From Gnetum montanum (Eukaryota > Streptophyta > Gnetopsida > Gnetales > Gnetaceae), in the NCBI GenBank assembly GCA_015680685.1, contig MNCI01006577.1:5358-69357 (forward strand): DNA of 64,000 nt, in the 5' to 3' direction. Below, in pieces: positions 1-10,479 of the stretch. How positions within the stretch are numbered: the first letter of the stretch is position 1; every line of letters starts with the position of its first letter. Under the pieces are notes generated by a model. It saw only the letters and a program-made list of their open reading frames with translations, made no database searches and was not told where the DNA came from. The position numbers and the translations under genes were made by a program.

Positions 1-370
1 TAGTACTTAGCCATGCTCTTCCCATTATTATTGGGAAGTTCCCTTTGTCATTGTTTACTTGTATCACTAGGAAATCAATTGGGTATGACCACCCACACAC
101 AGTGGTAATGATGTCCTCCACCAGTCCCAAGGGAATAGTGATGGACTGGTCAGCCAGCTCTAAGTGAATATTGCTCTTCTTTAGTGGAGGTAGGTTCCAG
201 GCTTTATACATCTGTTGTGATATCAAGTTGACTCTAGAACCTGAGTCTAGAAGAGCTTTATAAGGTTCATTCCCAACGACTTGGAGATAGATTAAAGGGC
301 TTCTGGGGTCAAAGAATTTCCTGGGAAGGTGGCCCTCCTTAATCCAGTTAGTGAAGACATGTGTTAACAT
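1..370 (-). CDS. pro: E1 retroviral-type aspartic protease, open frame, runs off window edge
   Basis: The minus strand is open from a Met codon at 370 to the window edge (about 123 codons) with no stop. It encodes a Ty3/gypsy aspartic protease. The catalytic triad reads LLDSGSRVNLIS, with D-S-G codons at 239-247, and the conserved hydrophobic-Gly segment reads IIMGRAWLST next to the edge. This enzyme class cleaves the Gag-Pol polyprotein inside virus-like particles. It follows the gag frame of the same element at 395-1900, from which it is separated by a stop and a frame change. It is the best preserved protease in the window: the E4 copy has DSS and the E5 copy NSS. Family and active site are read directly; activity is not shown. 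Confidence 0.85.
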   Translation of the reverse strand, partial: MLTHVFTNWIKEGHLPRKFFDPRSPLIYLQVVGNEPYKALLDSGSRVNLISQQMYKAWNLPPLKKSNIHLELADQSITIPLGLVEDIITTVCGWSYPIDFLVIQVNNDKGNFPIIMGRAWLST

Positions 371-394
371 AACTATGTGTGTTAAGCTCTGTTT

Positions 395-1900
395 TTAGTT
401 TGAAGGGAGCTTCGAAGCCTTCTTTGATGGAGAAGCGGTCAGAGGCTCAACTGCTTGTGGTTGTGAGAGCTTGGCTGGACTGTTGGTTCTGAAGAAAGGT
501 CTTCTCTTTGTGCTATTATCAGAACTAGTAGTGGGTTGAAGGTTCACAGCTCTCGTAGCATTATGCTGCTGTGATTGAGTGGGGAGTTCCCCTTGCATTG
601 CTAGAGTGGGGAGTTCCCCTTGCATTGTTGGAGTGGGTGGTAATGGAGCTATCGATGTGCAAGTTGCAGATGGGTTCTAAGGATGGTATGTTTGTGGTTG
701 TATCCCCTAGGAGAAGGAGTCCTATAATACTCCCGAGCTTGGTAGTGACGTTGTGGTGTCATGTGACCAACAGAGTCACATGGGAAGATTGGCTGCTACA
801 TGTAATAGCCATATGGATCCGGTTGCCGGTAAGGGTATTGTTGCCTCAATGGTGGCATCTCCCATGACTGTGGGTATTGCCACTGTTGGTGTTGCTCAAT
901 AGGTTGTGGCAGAGTTTTACTTGGGTAATGTGTTAATGGTTGATGGAACTACCTTGGGTTACCTTGGGGATAAGATAACCATCGGGGTGCTTGTTGTTTG
1001 TTAAGTCGTGGATTGAGTGCATACACCCCAGACTCTTGTAGGTGTGAGATTACTGGGCAACATCCCTTAGGATGGTCGTATTGGCAAATCTTACATCCAC
1101 TATCATTGTCCGTATTAGAATCCACAACCTCTTCAGTGATGGCCATTTTACCCTTACCTTTGTTACGTGCATTATCCATGTCCTTCTTTTTCTTTTTATC
1201 ATAGTCACTACTTCGCTCCTTTGACTCCTCTACGATTTTAAGAATGGTTTCAAATATACTATCCAAGGAGTCCTACATTTGGTCTACCTTTGCCGACACT
1301 TCTGTTGTTAATTTTTGAAGTGACAAGGTTTTCCTATTCACCATCTCTTTGAGTGGTGACTCTTCCTCCTCCTCACAGAATCTCACTCTCCTTTTTTGGA
1401 GGAAAGGATCGCGGTTGTACTCTTCCACACTTTCTCTCTTACGTAGCTCCCCTTCTTCCTTGGCTACTTGCTTCAACAATCTATGAACCTAATGGGACCT
1501 AAGCTCTGATAATCTCCCTTGGGCATACATTCCAAGGGTTCTCCTGGTTTCATTCCTAAGTCCATCTACGAGATGGCGTAGTTGATCCTACTATGCGTAA
1601 CCATGGCCCGAGCAACGATGTAACAGTGCATAATAACAGCCCGTGGCAGCATCCAAGGGTTCATGATTTCCCTGCTTCCATCCTTGGATTTTCTTTCGCA
1701 GGTTGGACACTTGGGAGTATGTTTGATATTTATCATTAAACAGTTCTAGCATCGTGCTCCACCTTCGAATGGATTTCGGTTCTAAGGACCGATACTAGCT
1801 TTTCGCTTCTTTTACTAGTATCCATGGGAATAACTTTAATTTTTGCCACTCGTTCTTGATGTTCTGCAAGGCACATGCATTGTGAAATGCTTGTAAATGT
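395..1900 (-). pseudogene. gag: E1 gag polyprotein, 5' part missing
   Basis: Minus-strand Ty3/gypsy Gag. From 1900 leftward come the Retrotrans_gag core (HLQAFHNAC, KLKLFPW, WSTMLELFNDKYQTY), a charged helical stretch (AKEEGELRKRESVEEYNRDP), a Lys-rich segment, a zinc-knuckle-like motif at 1057-1095 (CKIC-QYDH-PKGCC) and a Pro/Gln-rich tail. The frame is broken by single stops; one near 1271 sits where the E4 copy has Trp (TGG to TAG). A 27-bp in-frame tandem duplication near 574-629 repeats MQGELPT. The first third of Gag and the 5' LTR are absent, because E2 begins at 1906. Confidence 0.85.
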
Positions 1901-1905
1901 CATCC

Positions 1906-2346
1906 TGTAGCGTAGCGTAACACCCTATTATGCTGCGTTGTTATGCACTATTACACTGTGTTACGTCCTGTTATGCGTTGCTACACTACATAGCGTAGTA
2001 CCCTGCTACACTGCATAACGTAGTGTAGCATAACATCCTGTAGTGTAGCGTAACATCCTGTTATGCTGCATTATTACGCTACACCCTACTACGCTGCATA
2101 GCGTAGCATAGCGTAACATCTTGTAATGTAGCATAACACCCATTTTTACTGCGTAACACATTGTTACATGCTATTACACTTTGTTACACGCTGCTACGCT
2201 GGATAACGTAGCATAGCGTAGCACCTTGCTACGCTGCATAGCGTAGCGTAGTATAACATCCTGTAGTGTAGTGTAACACCCTGTTATGCTGTGCTGTTAT
2301 GTTGTGTTACACGCTGTTATGCACTATTACACTGTATCCTATTATG
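1906..2346 (+). repeat. Degenerate palindromic array in U3 of E2 5' LTR
   Basis: About 440 bp built from permutations of GCTACGC, its complement GCGTAGC, and linkers such as tgcata, aacaccctgtta and taacatcctgt. Many adjacent pairs are self-complementary. For example, 2228-2247 is an 8-bp stem GCTACGCT/AGCGTAGC around a 4-base loop. No fixed period is seen. The 3' LTR has the same kind of array but longer (8582-9106), so it has expanded or contracted between the two LTRs. Confidence 0.85.
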
Positions 2347-3133
2347 TGATACCTATTACACTGTGCAGTAGATAGCATGTTCCCAACCACCGCACTGCCA
2401 CATGGTACATGATCTACATTTTGGGCTAACCCTAGCCTTGTAAATACCTCTGCATCCTCTTTTGAAAGAGGAGGGAGAAAAATAGGGGAAGCTTCCATTT
2501 TTCTTCACCAATAAGGCATTTAGCATTTTGGGATCTTGACACCTAGCTCCATGGGTGAACGAGACCCAGAGCAAGCCACACCGATAGAGAGACATAACTA
2601 CACCGCATGATACACTGCAGCCCCATTGCAGCCTAGTGGAACATCATGCAGTACACTATGAATATCGATCCAACATGCATAGTTTATCATAGTGAGCACC
2701 AGATTTCATAGCCCAACACCATCGAGGCTGTGATTGTGCTCTTACTATGCCTATTGTACACTCTGTATACCTATACCCCTTTTTTGGGGCGGTGCATCTC
2801 TCTATTCAAACTCTCTCTTTGTTTGATTACAACATTTATTTTTTGGCATTGTTAAATGTTTAATCGTGTCCACTGTTCCATTACACATTTTAGCACATTT
2901 CTACTACTGTGCACATTACATTTTCTTTGATTTTACCGCTAGGTGTTTCATTTAAAATCATTGTTTGCAAAAGGGTTATTATACACTGGTTAAGTCCCTG
3001 TCTGATCGATCAGACTGTTCAGGGTGCCCCATTTCCGTTTTATCTAGCATGGCCCTCGCACAGATCTGGGGTTAAAAATGTTCACCTGATGACCTCTCGG
3101 TGTTTCCAGCCATCGACATTTTCGGTCGCTACA
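1906..3133 (+). repeat. E2 5' LTR
   Basis: About 1.23 kb, ending in CGCTACA. It matches the 3' LTR at 8582-9881 through a shared run starting gtagatagcatg/gtagacagcatg near 2367 and 9117, including the conserved ...ccgaacgg-like block before the terminus. The first 440 bp are a degenerate palindromic array listed separately. A weak TATA-like tgtaaatacc lies near 2437. The TGG at 3140, just inside the LTR, is a candidate primer-binding site, but I cannot assign its tRNA. Confidence 0.8.
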
Positions 3134-3510
3134 ATTTTCTGGCTCTAAAAGGAGGCCCTGAACCGTTTCTGTCTACATTTTTTTATTAGTACTTAGTCAA
3201 AAATTTAGATGTTCTAGAGAGCATAACAAGTTCTTAGAGCGTAGCAAGCTCCAGCTAGCGAGTGCTATGCTAGAGTTGGCCATTTTTAGTAGTTGTCATA
3301 CTTTGCATTTTTTCTACATTTTCATACTTAGCATTTTTTCTGCATTTCCATACTTAGCATTTTTCTTTTTCTACATTGTTACACTTAGCCATTTTCCATA
3401 TTTCTATACTTGGTCATTTTCCTACTACTGACAGACTTAGTCATTTTTCTGTTGTTTTCAAAGTTAGCCATTTTTTGCAACTAGCAACTCTCAAAACCTT
3501 ATCTGTGAAT

Positions 3511-5560
3511 ATGAATCCAAATCAACCTTCCACGTTGGTGTCTAACACATTTGATACCATAATCCAGCTAAAGCATGTCGCATTAAGCCACGAACAATAC
3601 AATTTTGTTTGTGCCAAAATCCAAGCAAGATTACTAGTGGATTACCTCCATTTAGAGGCAAAACAGGACTATGAATGAGTCCACCAGAACGAACATGAGT
3701 ACAACCCCTCCTTGTTTGACATAATCCCACTCACAGAGCCCTACCACTAGTTGTTGTCACAACTCATTCGTGCAAACAAGCATGATGCAGGGACAACCTA
3801 CGAGGAAGCCTCACAAAGGGAAGAAGATGAGTTTGAGGCCCACTCCGAGCATGAGAGCCCCCTCCACACCATCTTCCAACAACCACTCCTTATTATAGCC
3901 CCTCCTCGGTTTGGTTAACCCATCCCCTCCAAGATAGTGACCATGCGAATTTAGCCTTCCTCATAAGCAACTAATGCATTTGCCTAGCACTATGCTCATG
4001 CAGGGGCCACCTCCTAGTCCCAAACAACTTAGGCATCCTACATCCTGCCTATCTCATCGATGTTTGCGATGTCTGTCCAACCCACCCTTGTGTGGCCCAC
4101 TCCAATCACTGCACCCATCGCTCAGCCATTACATCTGCAATCATCTGCTACAATGTTAAACTGGCAATAACCGTCCGCTACGACGTTAAACTAGCAAACT
4201 CCACAACCAACAATTCTGCCCTATGCTATGCAACCAACCCAAGCCTAGCCAATGCAACTGACTGGCACATCCCCTAGCTTGGATCAGACATTCTAGCTAA
4301 TCCAAAGCTTGATAGAGGAGATCAACCGATTCAAGACTTGGTGGAATTCTACCAAGATGATCCCATAAGTCCTACGGTACCACCTCTAACTCTCCCAACT
4401 GGGGTCTAGCTGCCACAATTCACCAAGTACAATGGTGAAGGAGATTCCAATGCACACTTGGTCACATTTCGATCTGAATGCCTACTCCTTAAAGCTTGGC
4501 CACATGCCATCATACGTGTGTTCCCCATGTCACTCACTAGCAAGGCCTTAGACTAGTATCGTGCATTACCTAAGGCCTCAATCTCCTCTTTGGAGGATCT
4601 CATAAGAAAGTTTGTGACGCACTTCAAGTACAACCTAAAGCCTGAAGCAACCCTTGACAAGTTGATGCAAGTTAAACAGGGGCCTCTAGAGCCCATGCCA
4701 AAATTCCTTCAATGTTGGAATGCTGCATTGAGTGAAATGCATGAACCCCTAGCAGAGGCACATCTACTAGCAATCTTTAAAGATGTAGTAAATGACTTTA
4801 TTAAGTCCAAACTATATTATCTAGCCCCAAAGTCTCTTAGCCAAGCCTTTGCCCAAGCAAAAAGCATAGAGGAAGCAGTGCAAGCTAGCAATGATCTAGC
4901 CTATGTGGCCTACAGAAACTAACATTCTTGCAAACAAAACACAATAGTGATAACAGTAGCCACAAGTACAAAAGCAACCAACTAGGGCCCAACAGCTAAG
5001 CAGCCCAAAGCCCCAACTAACAAAATCGCCAATTCTAGCACCAACTTACCTACATTGATAGGGGCTACCCCAAGACCCAACTTTCAGTGCAAGGACCACT
5101 CAAAGTATACACCACTATTGGTGAAACCCTCTGAACTACTAGAACAACTCTTGAAAGCTGGGCAAATTCAACGCAAACATGTATTAGAAATTACCCACCA
5201 AAAACATGATAGGTACTGGGAACTACTAAGGAACCCCGCTTTAGCAGTACCAAATGAGCCCCTAGTTCCACAACACTTCAAGCTGGACCAATACTTTCAT
5301 TACCACCAATTGGCTAGTCACAGTATAGACAATTGTCGTGCTTTGCAGGATGACTTGCAGAGAATGATAGAATGTGGCCAACTGGTGATCAACATGGTGA
5401 GTCAATCCAACATAGATGATGCCTCATATGCCATAAATTCCATTAGCATAGGTGGTAAGTCTAAACCTATGCAACAACCTTTTGTAATCCGTGTGCCTCC
5501 CAACAAGGCAAGGATTCCCTAGGCCTCCAAAAACAAGAGGCCTCCCTTTGTTATCAGAGT
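3511..5560 (+). pseudogene. gag: E2 gag polyprotein, decayed
   Basis: Begins at ATG 3511 (MNPNQPSTLVSN). After several stops it reaches a Ty3/gypsy Retrotrans_gag core: FTKYNGEGDSNAHL near 4420, then an open segment 4590-4922 with LEDLIRKFVTHFKYN and MPKFLQCWNAAL. Downstream, 5055-5522 is open and contains FHYHQLASHSIDNCRALQ. This resembles the Tat/Ogre-type YCxYH-x-GHxTxxC motif, but the first Cys is missing. Gag forms the particle that packages element RNA. A Pro/Gln-rich spacer follows to the protease. Confidence 0.75.
4144..4196 (+). repeat. Two copies of a ~22-bp motif shared with the E2 3' region
   Basis: ctgctacaatgttaaactggca at 4144 and ccgctacgacgttaaactagca at 4175 are two degenerate copies. 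The same consensus, roughly (t)ctgctaggactataaactggca, appears about five more times at 7229-7412 beyond the protease. Confidence 0.6.
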
Positions 5561-6179
5561 GTCACCTCAGGCAAGCAACCTTTCTTCATCAAGGTGCCAC
5601 AACAATTTGACCATACAACAACCCCGCCTAAATCACCATTTTTCATAAGGATGCCACAACGTGATGGCCCCTCACCTATCCGAAGCCCAATAGTGGGCAA
5701 CATCTCGATATGTCCTCCTTCAAGGGTTGACCCCACTAGCAACCTAGGTAGGCCCACCAATGGCAATGAAAGAGGACAAACGAGCACCTCGCAACCCCCA
5801 TGGTCGAAGCAAAGGCCACAACCAAAAAACAACAACTAAATAATGGGGCCCCTACCCCCACACAGGCCAAGCAAACCAAGCCCAAGTCCCCCTCTCAAGA
5901 GATCTGTCTTTCAAGCCACATGGAGGAAGTCAAGGCCAACACAACAACCAATGACAAGCACTTCGTAGCTGCACTAACCTAAGTGAAACAAACACTCAAG
6001 CAAAAGAACACAACATTGAGTTTGTATGACCTAGTCATGACCTCATTTGCTCATTGCCAAGCATTAGCCTAGATCTTGCCATCCATTCCTATTGCGGAGG
6101 ACATCCATGTAGATGAGGCATCCATACGTGCAACGATGTTGCCCCTACACCACAAGAATTGGGTTCAACAACCTTAGCC

Positions 6180-6765
6180 TTTCACGATGATGCAATCAAA
6201 GTCAACCTCGCACGAGGGGAGGTCACTACCACTCCACTATCCATTAGCATACGTGTTGGATAGTGCACCATTTGCAGAGTGCACATTGATGATGGTGTAA
6301 CAACAAACGTAGTGTTGCACTCCATCATCAATAAGCTAGGCCTGGCAGATGAAATCAGGGCAACCAAAACCACGTGTCTAAAATCCTTCAACGGATCATG
6401 TGTCATAATCAGGGGTACAATCAACTTAGCCTTTGTGGCAGGAGAGTAATTCCCCACTAGTGTGGATTTCACTATCATAGAGGAGATGTTAGGTTTCAAC
6501 ATGATTCTAGGCAGGCCTTGGCTTGCCCAATTAAGGGCCATCTCCTCTCCCATCCACCAAGAAATCCACCTTCCATACGAAGGTGGTCAAGTTATCATTC
6601 ATGGTGATAATGCTTCCTCTTCGACTATCGACGACATAGGCATGGTGCAAGTTTTAGAAGAAGAGTTTCTTGGTGGTACACCTATAACAACCAATGTAGT
6701 GCCTACGGCTAACACACTTGAATGAGTGGTTGAAGCCAATAGCTTTCAAGAGGATCCTAAGCCTT
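6180..6765 (+). pseudogene. pro: E2 aspartic protease, altered active site
   Basis: The translation gives an RVHIDDGVTTNVVLHS active-site region (DDG at 6288-6296), then MILGRPWLAQLRAISSPIHQ, the hydrophobic-Gly and downstream signature typical of Tat/Ogre-type Gag-Pol. The usual Asp-Thr/Ser-Gly is Asp-Asp-Gly here, which probably weakens or abolishes catalysis. Two early in-frame stops (near 6262 and 6448) also interrupt it; 6462-6725 is open. No RT frame follows: the coding signal fades near 6765. Confidence 0.75.
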
Positions 6766-6935
6766 GCACACTCCCTAATCCATGCCCTATTAAGAAGCAA
6801 CTACATGACCAAGACTTTCCCTTGGCCAAAACTACAAGTGCCTGCCTACCCTTTGCCTCCACTTGCCATGCCTTTTTTATGTTTGTTTACATTGCACTAG
6901 CTTATGCATTTAAATTTTTCTTACTCACTTAGATC

Positions 6936-8581
6936 ACGCATTTTGATTTTTTTACACATTTGTCAACTTAGTTTACACATTGCATTAAAAAAAACATAAA
7001 AGTACAAAAACACATGGCCCAAAAAGGCCTTAAACTAGCCTACGGCCCGGAACGGCCTAAAACTACCACTTTTTGCATTACTTTCCTTTCATTAATCCAT
7101 TTTAACTTTGTTTACAGCAGGTGTTGCTTGATGTTGTTTTCTTTCTATTGGCTTTTTGCAGGATCTCATAGGCACATAGCATGACTACGCATGTAGCATT
7201 GCACCTTATACAAGCAAGGTAAGCACCAGTCTGCTATGACTATAAATTGGCACAGCTCATCCTTGGGTCATGATGTTAAATTGGCACAACATCCACTATC
7301 TTCTACACCATTGAAATAGCATCCAATAGTCTGCTAGGACTATAAACTAGCACATCACGGTCTGCTAGGATCTTAAATTGGGTTCACAGTTTGCCAGGAC
7401 TTTAAACTGGCATGTAGCTAATCTGATCCGAACACTTGCCATTACCTTGGGAGTACTCACAACATCATCACCTCCCACCATTCTAGTGATTCTTTTAGAG
7501 TACTTTCCATTAGTGCGACATTCAGAACACTTGCAGCATCATCGTCCTAGCACATTTATTAGCTTCCGAAGCACCTACAACTGGCATAACATTTGACACT
7601 TTCACAACATCTTCCCATCCAACACTTGCAACATTTTCACATCTGGCATTTGCACTTGCATTTCACGTTTTGTGGTTTTCTTGTCCTCTTTGAGTTATGT
7701 TTGCAGGATGAAGCCTTGGAGGTGGTTGTACAAAGGTGCATCTCATCGCGGTGGCAAGTCACCACATTGCTTTGATATGCATAACTGGACTAGTTGAGTC
7801 ACTCAAGAGTGCATATCTCCCTCATCCCTGTTACAGCCTATGCACATCCATTTATTCATCCCAATATCCTCTCATCCTCCCCATGCTCATGATTTCACAC
7901 TCCTTAGGTGCATACACACTATGACACACATGGCATTCTCTTCATATCAACTGTTGAACCAATGGTTGATGTAACACAATTCATCTTGTGGAGCGCCTCT
8001 GTTGTGTGGTAAAAGCTTAAGCGGACGTAACATGAATCATCCCTAGGAGTAAACATCCATCCTATAGATGCAATGTGACACATCAAAACAAAGCCTACCT
8101 TCTCGATGGCTAACTTGCAGCTAACATTCAGTGGTAATCCGAATCTAAAAAAAGAAAGAAAGAAAGGTCTGTCTCAAAAAAAAAAGGCTTCAGCTTTGCA
8201 ATTGGCCTATCCTTGGATCAACAATGACCCTCCCATGAGTACTCTGATGAAAGGTCAACGTTTCAGGGGAAAACCACATCATGCCATGGTCACTGTCAAT
8301 AAGGCTGAATTTGCATCTTACATCATGATCCACTGTTTGTAGCTTGTTCCCACCATTTAAACCTTATCCCCTAACATAACCTTATTCTCATAACACTCTT
8401 GAGCATAGTAAAATAACGTCTGATCAGTACTGACAAATGATGTTGGTGACATGTCTGCTGTGGTGTTTTGTAATTCTTTGTAGATGTCTCGTAGGCCACT
8501 CCTCCAGACATTAACAAAGAGGGGCCATTGAAACACTACAAAATTTTGGGTCTCGACATCTCAACTACAAATGTGGGTAAG
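6936..8581 (+). other. E2 3' internal region, non-coding
   Basis: About 1.65 kb between the protease and the 3' LTR with no recognisable pol domain. It includes a run of ~26-bp motif copies at 7229-7412 and an exon-like segment at 7162-7218. That segment is preceded by a pyrimidine-rich ...ctttttgcag acceptor and followed by an AAGgtaagc donor; a further ttatgtttgcag acceptor ends at 7706. A small A-rich open stretch at 8106-8342 has no family resemblance. I see no clear polypurine tract before 8582. Confidence 0.5.
7229..7412 (+). repeat. Dispersed ~26-bp motif cluster, about five copies
   Basis: Copies start near 7229, 7265, 7329, 7360 and 7389, with a consensus close to gtctgctaggactataaactggcaca. 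Spacing is irregular (29-64 bp). Two further copies lie in the gag region at 4144 and 4175. Confidence 0.65.
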
Positions 8582-9106
8582 TGTTACGCATTGTTACGCA
8601 CTGCTATGCTGCATAGTGTAGCGTAGTGTAGCACCCTACTACGCTGCATAGCGTAACATCTTGTAGTGTAGCACCCTACTACACTGTGTAGTGTAACATC
8701 TTGTAGCGTAGTGTAACTCCCTGTTATGCTACGCTGTTACGCGCTGCTACACTGTGTAGCGTAACATCCTGTAACATAGCATAACACCCTATTATTTTGC
8801 ATTGTTATGCGTTGTTATTCTCTATTACGTGCTATTACGCACTACTACCCTACATCGCGTAGCATAGCGTAGTACCCTACTACACTGCATAGCGTACCGT
8901 AACACCTTGTTACATTGCATAACGTAGCATAGTGTAACATCTTGTAGAGTAGCGTAACACGCAGTTTTGCTACGTAACACATTGTTACGTGTTGTTACAC
9001 ACTGCTACACTTACGCTGCATAGCGTAGCATAGCATAACACTCTGTTATGCTGTGTTATGCTCTGTTACGCACTGTTACATTGCATCCTGTTATGTGACA
9101 CTTATT
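8582..9106 (+). repeat. Palindromic array in U3 of E2 3' LTR
   Basis: Same GCTACGC/GCGTAGC vocabulary as 1906-2346, reshuffled and longer. Ctacgctgcatagcgta-like palindromes recur. Confidence 0.85.
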
Positions 9107-9881
9107 ACACTATGCAGTAGACAGCATGGTCCCAACCACCGCATTGCCACATGGTACATGATTCACATTTTGGGCTAACCCTAGCCCTGTAAATACCTCT
9201 GCGTCCTCTTTTGAAAGAGGAGAGAGAAAAAGAGGGAAAGCTTCCATTTTTCTTCACCAACAAGGCATTTGGTATTTTGGAATCTTGGCACCTAGCTCCA
9301 TGGACGAACGAGACCGAGAGCACACCACACCGACAGAGAGGCACAACTACACCACATGATACACTGCAGCCCCATTGCAGCCCAGTGGAACATCGCGCAG
9401 TACACTGTGACTACTGATCCAATAGGCACAGTTTATCATAGTGAGCACTAGATTTCATAGCCTGAAACCGCCAAGGCTGTGATTGCGCTCTTACTACATC
9501 TATTGTACACTCTGTATACCTATACCCCTTTTTTGTGGTGGTGCATCTCTCTATTCAAACTCTCTCTTTATCTGATTATAACATTTATTTTTTGTCATTG
9601 TTAAATGGTTAATCATGTCCATTGTTCCATTACGCGCTTTAACACGTTTCTACTACTGTGCACATTACGTTTTTTTTATTTTACCACTAGGTGTTTCATT
9701 TAAAATCATTGTATGCAAAAGGGTTATTGTACACCAGTTAAGTCTTTGTCTGATTAACCAGATCGTTCAGGGCACCCCATTTTTGTTTTATCCAGCACGG
9801 CTCTCGCACGGATCCGGGGTTAAAACTATTTGCCCGACGACTTCTCGGTGTTTCCAGCCATTGACGTTTTTGGTCACTACA
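8582..9881 (+). repeat. E2 3' LTR
   Basis: About 1.3 kb, starting TGTTACGC and ending CACTACA. It matches 1906-3133 over its whole 3' two thirds. The U3 palindromic array (8582-9106) is about 80 bp longer than in the 5' copy. Scattered substitutions between the LTRs indicate an old insertion. Confidence 0.8.
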
Positions 9882-9884
9882 TAA

Positions 9885-10479
9885 GGGATCATCAATTAGA
9901 GTGATGATAAGGTGCTTGTTTCTCAAGTTGAAGACTTGGGTTCTCACCTGGGGATAGCCACTCAAAAAGGTTAAACTTTTGCTCATCTACCAATTCTCCC
10001 AAGATCCCACTTAGTGAGATAAGCATTATAGCTTCTAGTGATGATTCTATGCTATTCATCTTCCACTACTACACATATACAAAATTTGTAGATGCATTGT
10101 TCTCTTTGAAGATTAATCCATCTCCCTATTTCAATTAATAGATAGTGAGATCCCACATGAGTACGTATGAATGCCACCTTATTTTGTTTAGAAATAGCAT
10201 TAGATAAATAAGTAGATATTATTTTATGGATGCTACATACTTGTCCCCATGTGCTTCAATGCCTTTTGTTTAATCCCTATTTTCATATCCTTAAATCTTA
10301 AATTTAAATCTTGATCTTTAATATTCCATTTTTGGAAACATTTTTTTCCATCATTAAACCATCCTTTTCTTGAGTGACCTTAAACTTCTATGGTCATTAT
10401 TCTATTTTTGGAGATATTTTTTTCATCATTAAACCATTATTTTCTCTGAGTGATCTTATAAACTTCCGTGGATAGGTGG
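9885..10479 (+). repeat. Inverted-duplication block a, left copy
   Basis: Reads as the reverse complement of 59618-60210 over nearly 600 bp (for example caattagagtgatgataag, and gtggataggtgg at the far end), with scattered differences. It has no coding signal. It is the outermost matching block of the inverted duplication described in the findings. Confidence 0.85.

Larger units (their letters stand above)
1906..9881 (+). mobile_element. E2, non-autonomous gag-protease LTR retrotransposon with two LTRs
   Basis: Two long similar sequences, 1906-3133 and 8582-9881, frame an internal region of about 5.4 kb. Both LTRs begin TGT and end CACTACA or CGCTACA. The internal region holds a Ty3/gypsy gag and protease resembling Tat/Ogre-type Gag-Pro, then about 1.6 kb without coding potential. 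No reverse transcriptase, RNase H or integrase is present, so E2 would need enzymes in trans. The flanks do not show a target-site duplication: catcc precedes and taagg follows. The left flank is E1 gag and the right flank is unrelated DNA. Confidence 0.8.

Noticed and set aside
1906-2346. CRISPR-like array
   Set aside because: No regular repeat-spacer spacing, plant context, and the array is inside an LTR and present in both LTRs.
3134-3155. E2 primer-binding site at TGGCTCTAAAAGG
   Set aside because: The position is right but I cannot match it to a tRNA 3' end, so it is mentioned only as a candidate.
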